DNA of 64,000 nt from Acidobacteriota bacterium. Its GTDB lineage: Bacteria > Acidobacteriota > Terriglobia > Terriglobales > Acidobacteriaceae. This document shows positions 27,664 to 36,933 of the stretch, piece after piece (the first letter of the stretch is position 1; each line of letters opens with the position of its first letter). The notes under the pieces were generated by a model, which worked only from the letters and a program-made list of their open reading frames with translations, was not told the origin of the DNA and searched no databases. The stretch is from assembly GCA_021846985.1 (NCBI GenBank), contig JAJZVX010000008.1, positions 56,789 to 120,788 on the forward strand, given 5' to 3'. The position numbers and the translations under genes are program-made.

Positions 27664-28986
27664 CTAGTTCCGCTTGATCTCCGCCACGCACTCAATGTGA
27701 AAAGTCTGCGGAAACAGATCGGCGAGTGTGACGGACTCGATTCGGTAGCCTTCCGCCAGCAGCGCGCGCAGGTCGCGCGCCAACGTCGCGGGATCGCAGG
27801 AGACATAGGTAATTGCCGGCGCGCCTACAGAGGCAAGCAATCCGCATGTGTCCGCCCCCAGCCCGGCGCGCGGCGGATCGGCCACAATGAGATCGGGAAC
27901 GGCAGAGCCTGCGCGCCAGTCGCGGAGAAAGTCGAACGTCGTAGCCCGGATCGGCGTACTGGCCGTGTCCTTCAGGTTCCGGGCCAGCGCCTTTGTTGCG
28001 GCCGGCGCCGCCTCCACGGCAAGCACACGGTCAAAGCTCGCCGTCAGCCGCCGCGCAAACAAACCCACGCCCGCAAACAAATCCCAGGCCAGCGCGCCAC
28101 GCTGGCCCGCCGTGACCTTCTCCACAAGCGCATCCACCAGCCAGCGGTTCACCTGAAAAAACGCGCCGTGGTCGACGCGGTAATCGAAACCCGCGGCACG
28201 ATACGTGAGAGATTTCGCCCCCCACTGCGCCACCGTGCGCGGCGGCCGCACCGGACCACGCCTACCCTCACCGCCGTCCACCACGAGCGCCGCTCCCTCC
28301 AATGCCGGCACGCGCTCTTTCACTCGTTGCACAAATTCGTCCAGGCGCGTCTTGCCGCCTTGGGCTGCGAAGGCGCTCAGCAGCAGCGCCGATTCGTCCG
28401 CATTGGTGAACAGCTCGACCTCGGTAAAGCCCTGCGACGCGCACTGGCGCGCTGCCTCGGCGGCCGCCCGCGCCGCCTCCACCAGCACTGGCGCCGCAAT
28501 CGGGCACTGCTCCATGGGAATCACCGCGTGCGAACGCCGTCCGCGATAGCCCGGCCTACCCGCCGCGTCGAACGCCAGCCGGATGCGGTTGCGATAGCCC
28601 CACGTCTGCGCCTCGCCAGCGCCGGACAGCACGGCAATCTCGCCCACATCGCGCACCCCCCCGCGCTCCAGCGTCTCGCGCAGGATCGCCTGCTTGAACG
28701 CCAGTTGCGTCGTATGATTTGTGTGCTGGTAGTGGCAGCCGCCGCAGGCGCCAAAGTGCGGGCACGCGGGCCGGATTCGTTCCGCCGACGGCGTCACAAT
28801 CTCTTCCGCCTCCGCGGCCGCGTAGCTAGGCCTGCTTTGCGCAATGCGAATCCGCGCCTGCTCGCCCGGCAGCCCCAAAGGCACAAACACCGCCTTGCCC
28901 TCCAGACGCGCCAGAAATGCGCCGCCATACACGGGCTTGCCGATCTCCACCTGATGCGTTTCGGATGGGTTTGCGGGCAGCTTCAT
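27664..28986 (-). CDS. 23S rRNA uracil-5 methyltransferase, RlmD/RumA-like
   Basis: A 440-residue AdoMet-dependent RNA methyltransferase of the TrmA/RumA family. An N-terminal TRAM-like domain is followed by the iron-sulfur ligands C75, C81 and C84 (CPHFGACGGC) with a fourth candidate C161, as in RlmD. The Rossmann motif is WDLFAGVGLFARRL, and the catalytic cysteine lies in TYVSCDPATLARDL. The ATG at 28986 overlaps the upstream gene stop (ATGA), indicating coupled translation. Which uracil is modified cannot be told from the sequence. Confidence 0.92.
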   Translation of the reverse strand: MKLPANPSETHQVEIGKPVYGGAFLARLEGKAVFVPLGLPGEQARIRIAQSRPSYAAAEAEEIVTPSAERIRPACPHFGACGGCHYQHTNHTTQLAFKQAILRETLERGGVRDVGEIAVLSGAGEAQTWGYRNRIRLAFDAAGRPGYRGRRSHAVIPMEQCPIAAPVLVEAARAAAEAARQCASQGFTEVELFTNADESALLLSAFAAQGGKTRLDEFVQRVKERVPALEGAALVVDGGEGRRGPVRPPRTVAQWGAKSLTYRAAGFDYRVDHGAFFQVNRWLVDALVEKVTAGQRGALAWDLFAGVGLFARRLTASFDRVLAVEAAPAATKALARNLKDTASTPIRATTFDFLRDWRAGSAVPDLIVADPPRAGLGADTCGLLASVGAPAITYVSCDPATLARDLRALLAEGYRIESVTLADLFPQTFHIECVAEIKRN

Positions 28987-29681
28987 TGCTGGCTCATGTA
29001 AAACAGGCTCAGGCGCGGCAAATTGTAATGCACCAGCAATTGCTTCTGCACAAACTGCCGTTCCACCTGGCGCAGTTGCATGGCGCCCATGCGGCTGCGA
29101 TAGGGCGCCAGCTCGCGCGCCGCATGCTCCTTCAGACCCACCAGCAGCTCTTCGGGCGCGGCAGCGGTCAGCGCGGCAAACAGCTTCTCTTCCAGCACCG
29201 TCAGCGTGCGCTCCAGCGTCTCCAGTTCGGCGGCCTGCGCGGCGCGCGTCTCGGCGGCCAGCGCGCGCAGTCTCGCCGCGGTGGCCGCGCACGCTTCCGC
29301 GGCCGCCGTAGCCGCATCCAGTGCCCCCGCCGCCGCCTCGAGGTGCGCCGCCACGCGCTCCTGCTCAAAGCCCGACTCGCGCTGGTTGCCTGCCGCCGGC
29401 GCGCTCCCCGCGCTGGCCTCGCGCAGCTCCTCGGCCGCTTCCATCACCGCCTGCGCGCACCAGGCCAGCCCGTTGACGCGGCGCATGCGGCCCCGCCTCT
29501 GCCGCGCTTCGTATTTGTCGAAAGCCGCATCGATCCCCCGCAGCACGGCCTCGATCGGAATCCCCGCCTCGCGCCACGTCTCGATCAGAGCCCAGTCGAG
29601 AGTGGATAGCAGAAGCAGCGTCCCCCGCCGCTGCTGAAAGCGCTCCTCGATCTCGGTGAAGTAATTGAAGTAATTCCGCAC
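28983..29681 (-). CDS. Conserved-looking protein of unknown function in the coaX/birA cluster
   Basis: A 232-residue soluble protein with no signal peptide or membrane segment. The first 75 residues are folded-looking (NYFTEIEERFQQRRGTLLLL, LIETWREAGIPIEAVLRGID). The middle (about 105-180) is an Ala/Glu-rich helix likely to be coiled coil. The end reads RQFVQKQLLVHYNLPRLSLF. I do not recognise the family. It lies six bases after coaX and overlaps the RlmD-like gene by four bases, so it is made from the same message as the cofactor genes. Confidence 0.8.
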   Translation of the reverse strand: MRNYFNYFTEIEERFQQRRGTLLLLSTLDWALIETWREAGIPIEAVLRGIDAAFDKYEARQRRGRMRRVNGLAWCAQAVMEAAEELREASAGSAPAAGNQRESGFEQERVAAHLEAAAGALDAATAAAEACAATAARLRALAAETRAAQAAELETLERTLTVLEEKLFAALTAAAPEELLVGLKEHAARELAPYRSRMGAMQLRQVERQFVQKQLLVHYNLPRLSLFYMSQQ

Positions 29682-29687
29682 AGCCGT

Positions 29688-30491
29688 CTAGCTCATGCGT
29701 CCGCGCGCTTTGACCGTGCGGTTGCGTTCGAAGAGGATGCGCAGTCCGTTGAGCGTTAGCATCTCGTCGATCTCGCTGATGTAGCGCGAGTCCTCGGCCA
29801 CCATGCGCGCCAGCCCGCCGGTGGCGACCACGCGCGGCTGTTTGCCCAGTTCGGCGATCATGCGCTCCAGAATGCCATCTACCAGTCCGATGTAGCCATA
29901 GTAGAGACCGCTCTGCAGATGCGTGAGCGTGTTGGTGCCGATCACCTTCGCGGGACGCTTGATGTCGACGCGCGCCAGCTTGGCCGCGCGCGAAAACAGC
30001 GCGTCGGCGCTCAGTCCCAGCCCCGGCGCAATGGCCCCGCCCAGGTATTCGCCCTTCTCTGAAATAGCCTCGAACTTGGTGGCCGTGCCAAAGTCCACCA
30101 CGATGCACGGGCCGCCGTATCGGTCGAATGCCGCGATGCAATCCGCCAGCCGGTCCGCGCCCAGCTCGGTGGGATTGTCCACCAGCATGGGCATGCCGGT
30201 CTTGATGCCCGGCTCCACAAACAGCGGCCGCACGTGAAAATACTCTTCGCAAACCTGGCGCAGGGTCGAGTCCAGCGGCGGCACCACCGACGAAATGATG
30301 ATCTCTGCCACCTCCTGCGCCGACAGACGGTTCATCTCGAACAGATTCACAAACAGCACGCCATACTCGTCCACCGTCTGCGCTCGGTGCGTCGTCACGC
30401 GCCAATGCGCGGCCAGCTCCGGCTCCGATCCGTCGAGCCGGTACAGACCCAGAACCGTGTTCGTGTTTCCCACATCGATGGCAAGCAGCAT
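29688..30491 (-). CDS. coaX: Type III pantothenate kinase
   Basis: A 267-residue cytosolic kinase for the first step of coenzyme A synthesis. Motifs include MLLAIDVGNTNTVLGLY at the N-terminus (phosphate binding), PTELGADRLADCIAA, VDFGTATKFEAI and GGAIAPGLGLSADALF. The ATG at 30491 has GAAGGAAAC in front and begins exactly at the conserved motif; the open frame goes 22 codons further without conservation. It is followed directly by the unknown gene and preceded by birA on the same strand, an order seen in several phyla. Confidence 0.96.
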   Translation of the reverse strand: MLLAIDVGNTNTVLGLYRLDGSEPELAAHWRVTTHRAQTVDEYGVLFVNLFEMNRLSAQEVAEIIISSVVPPLDSTLRQVCEEYFHVRPLFVEPGIKTGMPMLVDNPTELGADRLADCIAAFDRYGGPCIVVDFGTATKFEAISEKGEYLGGAIAPGLGLSADALFSRAAKLARVDIKRPAKVIGTNTLTHLQSGLYYGYIGLVDGILERMIAELGKQPRVVATGGLARMVAEDSRYISEIDEMLTLNGLRILFERNRTVKARGRMS

Positions 30492-30584
30492 GTTTCCTTC
30501 GCTCCTGGCCGTTGCTCTTGGCCGTTTGCTCCCCATTGCGAATCTCAATGCTTCCATGCGGCCAGAAGGTTCCGCGCCCTCAAG

Positions 30585-31391
30585 CTAACAGCCGGATGCA
30601 AAGTGCGAATCGCCGTCTGTCGCGCGGATGCCTCCGGTTTGCACCGTCACCATGCCGGCCGTGGTCTTCACTCGCAGAAATCCGTTTGCGTCCAGTCCAT
30701 CTGTCACGCCCGTGCACGCCTGCGGTCCATGCACTTCCACCTGCCGCCCGCGCAGCCACGTTGAAGCTGCCTCCACGCGGCGAAGCACCGCTTCTGCCGC
30801 CGCGGGCCGGGCCAGCGCCGCCAGCTCGCGCTCCAGAGATTTTAGCAGGACGGCGAGCAGCGCCCCGCGGCCGATACGCCGTGCCGCCTCCAGGTCAAGC
30901 GACGTGGCGGGCGTGTTCAGCGCGGCGTCGAAACTTCGTTGGTGCGCGTTGATGCCGATGCCCACCACCGCAAAGGCCACCGCGCTGCCTTCCGTCCGCG
31001 CCTCCACCAGAATCCCGCCCGCCTTGCGCTCGCCCAGCAGCAGATCGTTGGGCCAGCGCAGATCCACCGCGAGTCCGGATGCGGAGCGTATCGCCTCTGC
31101 CGCGGCCAGCCCGGCCGCCAGCGGCAACAGGGGTAGCCGCGCCGCGGCCAGCGCCGGACGCAGCAGTACGCTCACATAAAGCCCTTCGCCGCCCGCCGAC
31201 TGCCACGCGTGATCGCCGCGTCCGCGGCCGGCCCGCTGCGCATCGGCCAGAAAAACCGAACCGTGCGGAGCGCCTGCGCCGCCTGCTTCCAGCGCATCGC
31301 TATTGGTTGAGCCCGTCTCCGCCGCGTAATGCAGCTTGCCCGCAAACATGCTGCCGGCGAGAGCCGCTTCGAGCTCGGCAACGCGATACAC
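30585..31391 (-). CDS. birA: Biotin-[acetyl-CoA-carboxylase] ligase
   Basis: A 268-residue ligase that attaches biotin to the carboxyl-carrier protein via biotinyl-AMP. The signature ADAQRAGRGRGDHAWQS, the GLYVSVLLRP strand and LRWPNDLLLGERKAGGILVE are all present. There is no N-terminal helix-turn-helix, so it is a class I enzyme without repressor function. The C-terminal SH3-like cap is present (EVHGPQACTGVTDGLDANG). It begins three bases after the nadC stop. Confidence 0.95.
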   Translation of the reverse strand: MYRVAELEAALAGSMFAGKLHYAAETGSTNSDALEAGGAGAPHGSVFLADAQRAGRGRGDHAWQSAGGEGLYVSVLLRPALAAARLPLLPLAAGLAAAEAIRSASGLAVDLRWPNDLLLGERKAGGILVEARTEGSAVAFAVVGIGINAHQRSFDAALNTPATSLDLEAARRIGRGALLAVLLKSLERELAALARPAAAEAVLRRVEAASTWLRGRQVEVHGPQACTGVTDGLDANGFLRVKTTAGMVTVQTGGIRATDGDSHFASGC

Positions 31392-31394
31392 GGC

Positions 31395-32300
31395 CTAGTC
31401 GGTCTCCGGCACAATGCGCATGGAAATGTCCGCCGCCCTGGCGGAGTGCGTAAGTGCGCCCACACTGATGAAGTCCACGCCCGTTTCCGCATAGGCGCGG
31501 ATGTTTTCAAGCACAATGCCGCCCGAGGCTTCCGTGGGAATCCAGCGCCCCGGTTTCCCTTCGGTCTCCTGCCGGATGCGCTCCACCGACCACCGCACCT
31601 CCGCCGGCGTCATGTTGTCCAGCAGGATGGCTTCGGCGCCGTACTGCAGGGCCTCTTCCAGTTCCCGCCGGCTGCGCACCTCCGCCTGCACGCGCTGGCC
31701 CTTCTTGCGGTGCGCTAGCGCCTGTTCCAGCGCCGCCGGCAGCCCTCCGCCCAGCGCGATGTGGTTGTTCTTGATCAGTATGCCGCTGGCCAGATCGAGG
31801 CGGTGGTTGGTCCCGCCGCCGCAGAGCACCGCGTATTTCTCCAGCGCGCGCATGCCCGGCACGGTCTTGCGCGTGTCGAGCACGTGTGCATGCGTCCCCT
31901 GAATGGCGTCTGCATAGGCGCGGGTGAGCGTGGCAATCCCGCTCAGATGTTGCAGCAGGTTCAAGATCACCCGTTCGCAACTCAGCAGCACCCGCGCGTT
32001 GTGCCGGATCACCGCCAGAACCTGCCCGTCGTGCGCGCGCACCCCATCGAAGATCTCCGGATGGCTCACTACCTCGAAGCGCGTTTGCGCGTAGTGGCGC
32101 GCATTGAGCCGCGCAAAAATCTCAAGAAAGCGCGGAACCGCGCCCAGCCCGGCCACCACCATCTCCTGCCGCGCCACAATCGAAGCCGTCGCGCGCAGAG
32201 TCTCGTCGATGGTCAGGTTGGTCGTGGTGTCATTGGCCGCCTGGTCCTCCACCAGGGCCAGCTCCAGCAATGCGTCGATGCGATAGCTCTTCCAGTCCAT
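31395..32300 (-). CDS. nadC: Nicotinate-nucleotide pyrophosphorylase (carboxylating)
   Basis: A 301-residue enzyme that turns quinolinate and PRPP into nicotinate mononucleotide in NAD synthesis. Motifs are ALVEDQAANDTTTNL at the N-terminus, HVLDTRKTVPGMRALEKYAV with the active-site Arg/Lys, CGGGTNHRLDL, and LDNMTPAEVR with ASGGIVLENI near the end. It heads the nadC-birA-coaX run. The partner enzyme NadA is 30 kb away, and no riboswitch is seen before nadC. Confidence 0.96.
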   Translation of the reverse strand: MDWKSYRIDALLELALVEDQAANDTTTNLTIDETLRATASIVARQEMVVAGLGAVPRFLEIFARLNARHYAQTRFEVVSHPEIFDGVRAHDGQVLAVIRHNARVLLSCERVILNLLQHLSGIATLTRAYADAIQGTHAHVLDTRKTVPGMRALEKYAVLCGGGTNHRLDLASGILIKNNHIALGGGLPAALEQALAHRKKGQRVQAEVRSRRELEEALQYGAEAILLDNMTPAEVRWSVERIRQETEGKPGRWIPTEASGGIVLENIRAYAETGVDFISVGALTHSARAADISMRIVPETD

Positions 32301-32374
32301 AGCTCTTCCTTCGGAAAACCAGCTGATCGCCGGCAGCCCTTAGCGATTCGCTGGTTTGTGCCCGGTGCGCGGCT

Positions 32375-35182
32375 TCAACTTTCCAGCATGGCCAGAGCGG
32401 CGCGCGCTTTTTCGAGCAACAACCGCGTTTCGGCTTCCTGCTTCTTCAGGCCCGCGACCACGTGCCCCGGGGCCTTGGCCAGAAAGCCTTCATTCCCCAG
32501 TTGCCGCTCGGCGGCAGCCAGTCCCTTTTCGTATTTGGCCATCTCCCTTGTCAGGCGCTCGCGTTCGGCGGCCGCATCCACCGTGCGCTCGTAAACCACC
32601 GCCACGTCGAAGGCCGGCGTATGACGTTTCGAAAGTCCCGCCGCAATCTCCTCTACGAAGCGCAGATCGCTCGCTCTGGCCAGCCGCTCCACGATCTCTG
32701 CGTTCTCTTCTATCCCCCCCTGCAGCGCCGGCTGAACTCTTACCTCTATCGGTGCCCTGGACTTCTCCTCTACGCCAATCTCCTTGCGCAAGGCCCTCAC
32801 TTCCACCACCAGGTTCTGGATCAAGTCCATTTCGGCCGTCGCCGCGGCATCCATCCCCGCCTCATCTGCCTGCGGATACCGCGTCAGCGCAATCGACTTC
32901 GCCGGCGGCTTGCCATCGTACACAGCGTGCCACAGTTCCTCCGTCAGGAACGGCATGAACGGCGAAAGCAACCGCAACGCGGCCTCGAAGACCGCGACGA
33001 GCGTGGTGAGCGCCTCCGCCGTCCGCTTCTTGTCCGCCCTCTCGGCAAAGTCCAGCCGCAGCTTCACAATCTCCAGATACCAGTCGCAGAAACTGCCCCA
33101 GAAAAACTGATAGATCGTGTTGGCCGCATCGTCGAAACGGTAGTTTGCGAGCGACTGGTTCACCTTGGCCGCCGTAGCGTGCAGCTCGGCCACAATCCAG
33201 CGCGCCTCAAGCGGCGCATCCGGGCCGGCGGCTGGCATTCCGCCCAAAGCAGCCCCATCCACCGTAATGCCCGCTTCCGCCGCCCGGTCCAGGTTCATAA
33301 ATATGAACCGCGCCGCATTCCATATCTTGTTGGCAAAGGCGCGATAGCCTTCGGTGCGGGCCACGTTGAAGGCAATGTCGGTTCCCGGCGAGGCCATCGA
33401 GGCCAGCGTGAACCGTACCGCGTCGGTCCCGTACTCCTCCACAATCTCGATCGGGTCCACCACGTTGCCCTTGGTCTTCGACATCTTCTCGCGGTTGGCG
33501 TCGCGCACCAGCGCATGGATGTAGACCTCGCGGAAGGGCACGGACTCGGCGAGCGCGCGCGGGCTGCCGTCCCGCTGCGCAACCTCGGCGGAAAACCAGC
33601 AGCCCATCATGATCATCCGCGCCACCCAGAAGAAGAGAATGTCGAAACCCGTCACCAGCAGGCTGGTGGGATAAAAGGCGTCGAAGTCCGTGCGCTTCTC
33701 AGGCGTAATGTGCGGCCAGCCAAAAACCGACACCGGCAGCAGTCCCGACGAAAACCACGTGTCCAGCACATCGGTTTCCTGCGCGATCTTGGCCGAGCCG
33801 CAGTGCGCGCAGACCGTGGGATCCACGCGCGCCACGGTGATCTTGTGGCAGTCGGCGCAGTGCCACGCCGGAATGCGATGACCCCACCACAGTTGCCGCG
33901 AGATGCACCAGTCGTGGATATTCTCCATCCACCCCAGGTAGGTCTTCTCGTACATCTCCGGCGTAAACTGGATGGCCTTCTTCCCCTTGGCATCCGGCTT
34001 GACGGCGGCAATGGCCATCTCTGCCATGGACGCGTCTCTACCCGCCGCCCTCTTGTTCACGGCGATAAACCACTGCGTCGACAGGCGCGGCTCCACCACC
34101 GTTTTGCAGCGGTCGCAATGGCCCACGTTGTTGGTGTGGTCCTTGATGCCTGCCAGAAATCCCTGCTCTTCGAGGTCGGCGACAATCTTCTTGCGCGCCG
34201 CGTAGCGGTCGAGTCCCTTGTAGATGCCGCCTTCCGCGTTGATCTGCCCGCGCTCGTCCATCACGTTGATCGAGGGCAGATGGTGCCGTTCCCCCAGAGC
34301 AAAATCGTTGGGATCGTGGGCCGGCGTCACCTTCACCGCTCCGGTGCCAAACTCGCGGCTCACCCACTCGTCCGTGATCAGGGGAATCTCGCGATTCATC
34401 AGCGGAAGACGCAGCTTCTTGCCGTGCAGATGCGCGTAGCGCTCGTCCTCGGGATGAACGGCCACGGCGCTGTCGCCCAGCATGGTCTCGGGCCGCGTAG
34501 TGGCTACGGTGATGAATTCCCCCGAATCTCCTCCCGAGAGGTCCAGTACGGCGTACCGGATCTCCCACAGATGGCCCTTCTGCTCCTCGTGAACCACCTC
34601 AAGATCGCTGATGGCGGTCTGGCAGCGCGGGCACCAATTCACAATGTAAGCGCCGCGATAGATGAGCCCCTGCTCGTAAAGCCGCACAAATGCCTCGCGC
34701 ACGGCCACAGAAAGACGCTCGTCCATGGTGAAGTATTCGCGGCTCCAATCCACGGAGGCGCCCAGGCGCTTCATCTGGTCGAGAATGGCCCCGCCGTAGT
34801 GCCGCCGCCACTCCCACACGCGCTCGACAAAGGCCTCGCGCCCCAGTTGCTGGCGCGACGTGCCTTCGCTCGCCAGTTGCCGCTCCACCATCATCTGGGT
34901 GGCGATGCCGGCATGATCGGTTCCCGGCAGCCACAGCGCGCGGCGGCCCGTCATGCGCCGCCAGCGGGTCAGGATGTCCATCTCCGTCTGGTTGAGCATA
35001 TGGCCCATGTGCAGCCGGCCGGTAACGTTGGGAGGAGGCAGAAGAATCGTAAACGATGGGCGGTCCGCGCTCTCGTCCGAACCTGCCGTGAACTGGGCAA
35101 AAAGCTTCTCGCGCACCCAGTATTCGGCCCAGTGATCTTCAATGGCGGTTGGATCGTACGCTTTGGCAAGGTCGTGAGGCAT
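32375..35182 (-). CDS. valS: Valine-tRNA ligase
   Basis: A 935-residue class I aminoacyl-tRNA synthetase. The HIGH motif appears as NVTGRLHMGHML and the KMSKS motif as REKMSKTKGNVVDP. The editing domain lies between them (TTRPETMLGDSAVAVHPED). The C-terminal coiled-coil arm typical of ValRS is present (EKGLAAAERQLGNEGFLAKAP). The ATG at 35182 has AGGA six bases before it; an earlier in-frame ATG at 35245 lacks conservation. It lies upstream of nadC. Confidence 0.97.
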   Translation of the reverse strand: MPHDLAKAYDPTAIEDHWAEYWVREKLFAQFTAGSDESADRPSFTILLPPPNVTGRLHMGHMLNQTEMDILTRWRRMTGRRALWLPGTDHAGIATQMMVERQLASEGTSRQQLGREAFVERVWEWRRHYGGAILDQMKRLGASVDWSREYFTMDERLSVAVREAFVRLYEQGLIYRGAYIVNWCPRCQTAISDLEVVHEEQKGHLWEIRYAVLDLSGGDSGEFITVATTRPETMLGDSAVAVHPEDERYAHLHGKKLRLPLMNREIPLITDEWVSREFGTGAVKVTPAHDPNDFALGERHHLPSINVMDERGQINAEGGIYKGLDRYAARKKIVADLEEQGFLAGIKDHTNNVGHCDRCKTVVEPRLSTQWFIAVNKRAAGRDASMAEMAIAAVKPDAKGKKAIQFTPEMYEKTYLGWMENIHDWCISRQLWWGHRIPAWHCADCHKITVARVDPTVCAHCGSAKIAQETDVLDTWFSSGLLPVSVFGWPHITPEKRTDFDAFYPTSLLVTGFDILFFWVARMIMMGCWFSAEVAQRDGSPRALAESVPFREVYIHALVRDANREKMSKTKGNVVDPIEIVEEYGTDAVRFTLASMASPGTDIAFNVARTEGYRAFANKIWNAARFIFMNLDRAAEAGITVDGAALGGMPAAGPDAPLEARWIVAELHATAAKVNQSLANYRFDDAANTIYQFFWGSFCDWYLEIVKLRLDFAERADKKRTAEALTTLVAVFEAALRLLSPFMPFLTEELWHAVYDGKPPAKSIALTRYPQADEAGMDAAATAEMDLIQNLVVEVRALRKEIGVEEKSRAPIEVRVQPALQGGIEENAEIVERLARASDLRFVEEIAAGLSKRHTPAFDVAVVYERTVDAAAERERLTREMAKYEKGLAAAERQLGNEGFLAKAPGHVVAGLKKQEAETRLLLEKARAALAMLES

Positions 35183-35320
35183 GCAATTCCTGGAGCAGTC
35201 CCCCGGGCTGTCTGCAAAGTATCCCTGTTTTTGCAAGGGTTTCAAGCAAGAGGACTTCTCCTCACTCTAGCAGATTGGAGCCGCGCCTTGCCCGCCCTCA
35301 GCAACCCATCAGGGCTACGC

Positions 35321-35349
35321 AAAAGAGCCGCGCCCTTGCCGGACGCGGC
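35321..35349 (-). terminator. Intrinsic terminator after the BamD-like gene
   Basis: On the minus strand GCCGCG and CGCGGC form a six-base GC stem around an 11-base loop, followed by a UCUUUU tract. It lies 24 bases after the stop of the BamD-like gene and before valS. Confidence 0.6.
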
Positions 35350-35372
35350 CCTCGGTTTTCTTCCATCCTCCG

Positions 35373-36866
35373 CTAAAACGGATTCAGCTTGCCCAGTCCC
35401 TTCTTCTTCTTCTTCTTGCTCGACGATTGCTGGCTCAGGTCCGCCTTCGGCGCCTTCTTCTTGCCGGCAGAAACAGTCTGCTGGGCCGGCACGGAACCGG
35501 GCTTGATGTCGTTCACCTGGTTCGGCGCCTCGCCCGGCTTTTCCACCGGCGGAAGTACCGTATTCGTCGGCCCAACCGGCTTCACCACCGCGTTGGGGTC
35601 CGTGGCTGCCGGCCCGGAGGGCGCGCTCACAATCGAAACCCCCACGCCGGTTCCTCCGGCGGGCGCTTCGGTCTGCAGCGGCGCCTGCGATGGCTGATCG
35701 CTGCGCGGCGGCTCGTTCACCGTCGTCGGCTTGGCCACCGCCGTCTGCACCGCGGGCCTGCCTGCGCTGACCGCGGCGTTGAACAGATCCCTGTTCTCCT
35801 TGTTGATGGACGGAGCCACAGTGCGCGTGGGATCGGTCAGAGTCGGTTCGCCCACATGCACAGCTTCCACCACCGAAGGCCCGTGTTGGATAAAGCCCAG
35901 CGTCCGGTCCGTGAAGCGGAGAGGTTGCCGGCTCTGTTCCTCGGCGTCGCTCTCGGCAACCGCGGCCTGGGTAGGCTCAGGTAGGGGCCGGTTCATGGCC
36001 ACCAGGCGGTCGCGCGCGTCTTCCACGTGCGGCGCCATCGGATAGCGCGTAATCACCTTGTCGTAGGCCGCCGCCGCCCGGTCTAAATACACTGCGCGCA
36101 GCCGCTCGCGAATGTCTCCGGGCAGGTTGGGCGCCACCTGGATCGTGTGGGCCTCGGCCGCATAGGCGTCGCCAATCCCAATCAGCGCCTGATCGCTCTT
36201 CGAGTAAAGTGGATAGGTGTCCACCACCGTCTCCAGACGCGCAATGGCTGCCGGGTAATTATCGACGGTCTCGTAATAAAGCCCAATCTGCGCTTCCCGC
36301 TCAGCCAGAACCTCCTGCACGTCGCGCAGTTTCTGCTTGGCGCGCGGCACCAGCGCCGAATCGGGGAACAGCGTGATCATGTTCCGGTATTCCCGTTCCG
36401 CATTCAGCGCATTGGTAAAGTCGCGGTCCGGCTTCTCCATCTGCTGGTAGTAGATGTCGCCCACCTTCATTTGCGCCTCCGCCGCTTCCGGCGCTTGCGG
36501 GAAGAAGGTGATAAAGTCCTTGTACTCCGCCTCGGCCTGCGTCAAAGCCGCCGCCCCGCCCTCCTTGAACCAGGTGTCGCCCACCGCCAGCTTCGCTCGC
36601 ATCCGGTATTCCGAGTCGGGATAGGTGTTCAGCATCGTCTGTAGATCGAGCCGCGCCTCGTCGAAGCGGTTCTTCTTCAGTGCCGCCATCGCCTTGTCGA
36701 ACAGCTCCTTGTCCGGCTGCTTCGAGTTCACGTTGGCCAGAGGATTGGCGCTCAGATCCTCATTCTTCTTGTGCTTCTGCTTTTTCTCCCTGGCCTGGGC
36801 CATCACCCCGCCAAGCACCAAAAACGCCAGAACCACCACAGCGATCTTCTTCAAATACCCGTTCAT
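35373..36866 (-). CDS. BamD-like outer-membrane assembly lipoprotein homologue with long C-terminal tail
   Basis: A 497-residue exported repeat protein. After a signal peptide (IAVVVLAFLVLGGVMAQA) it has tetratricopeptide-like helices through about residue 290 (KNRFDEARLDLQTMLNTYPDSEY, FYQAL-like repeats, ALVPRAKQKLRDVQEVLAEREAQI), closely resembling BamD. The usual lipobox cysteine is not visible, so membrane attachment is unclear. Residues about 310-497 are a low-complexity Pro/Thr/Val tail ending in a Lys-rich stretch, far longer than normal BamD. The ATG at 36866 is chosen over 36932 because it begins the signal peptide. Confidence 0.75.
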   Translation of the reverse strand: MNGYLKKIAVVVLAFLVLGGVMAQAREKKQKHKKNEDLSANPLANVNSKQPDKELFDKAMAALKKNRFDEARLDLQTMLNTYPDSEYRMRAKLAVGDTWFKEGGAAALTQAEAEYKDFITFFPQAPEAAEAQMKVGDIYYQQMEKPDRDFTNALNAEREYRNMITLFPDSALVPRAKQKLRDVQEVLAEREAQIGLYYETVDNYPAAIARLETVVDTYPLYSKSDQALIGIGDAYAAEAHTIQVAPNLPGDIRERLRAVYLDRAAAAYDKVITRYPMAPHVEDARDRLVAMNRPLPEPTQAAVAESDAEEQSRQPLRFTDRTLGFIQHGPSVVEAVHVGEPTLTDPTRTVAPSINKENRDLFNAAVSAGRPAVQTAVAKPTTVNEPPRSDQPSQAPLQTEAPAGGTGVGVSIVSAPSGPAATDPNAVVKPVGPTNTVLPPVEKPGEAPNQVNDIKPGSVPAQQTVSAGKKKAPKADLSQQSSSKKKKKKGLGKLNPF

Positions 36867-36933
36867 ACCACCTCGTGTACGGCGTGCGCTCCTGCCGCAG
36901 GGCATCTGCCTCTTTCCCCGATTGCCCTTCACT

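Noticed and set aside
32462..35506. A 1014-codon open frame opposite valS.
   Set aside because: The sense strand encodes complete valyl-tRNA synthetase with HMGH and KMSKT motifs; the opposite product is Arg/His-rich with no domain.
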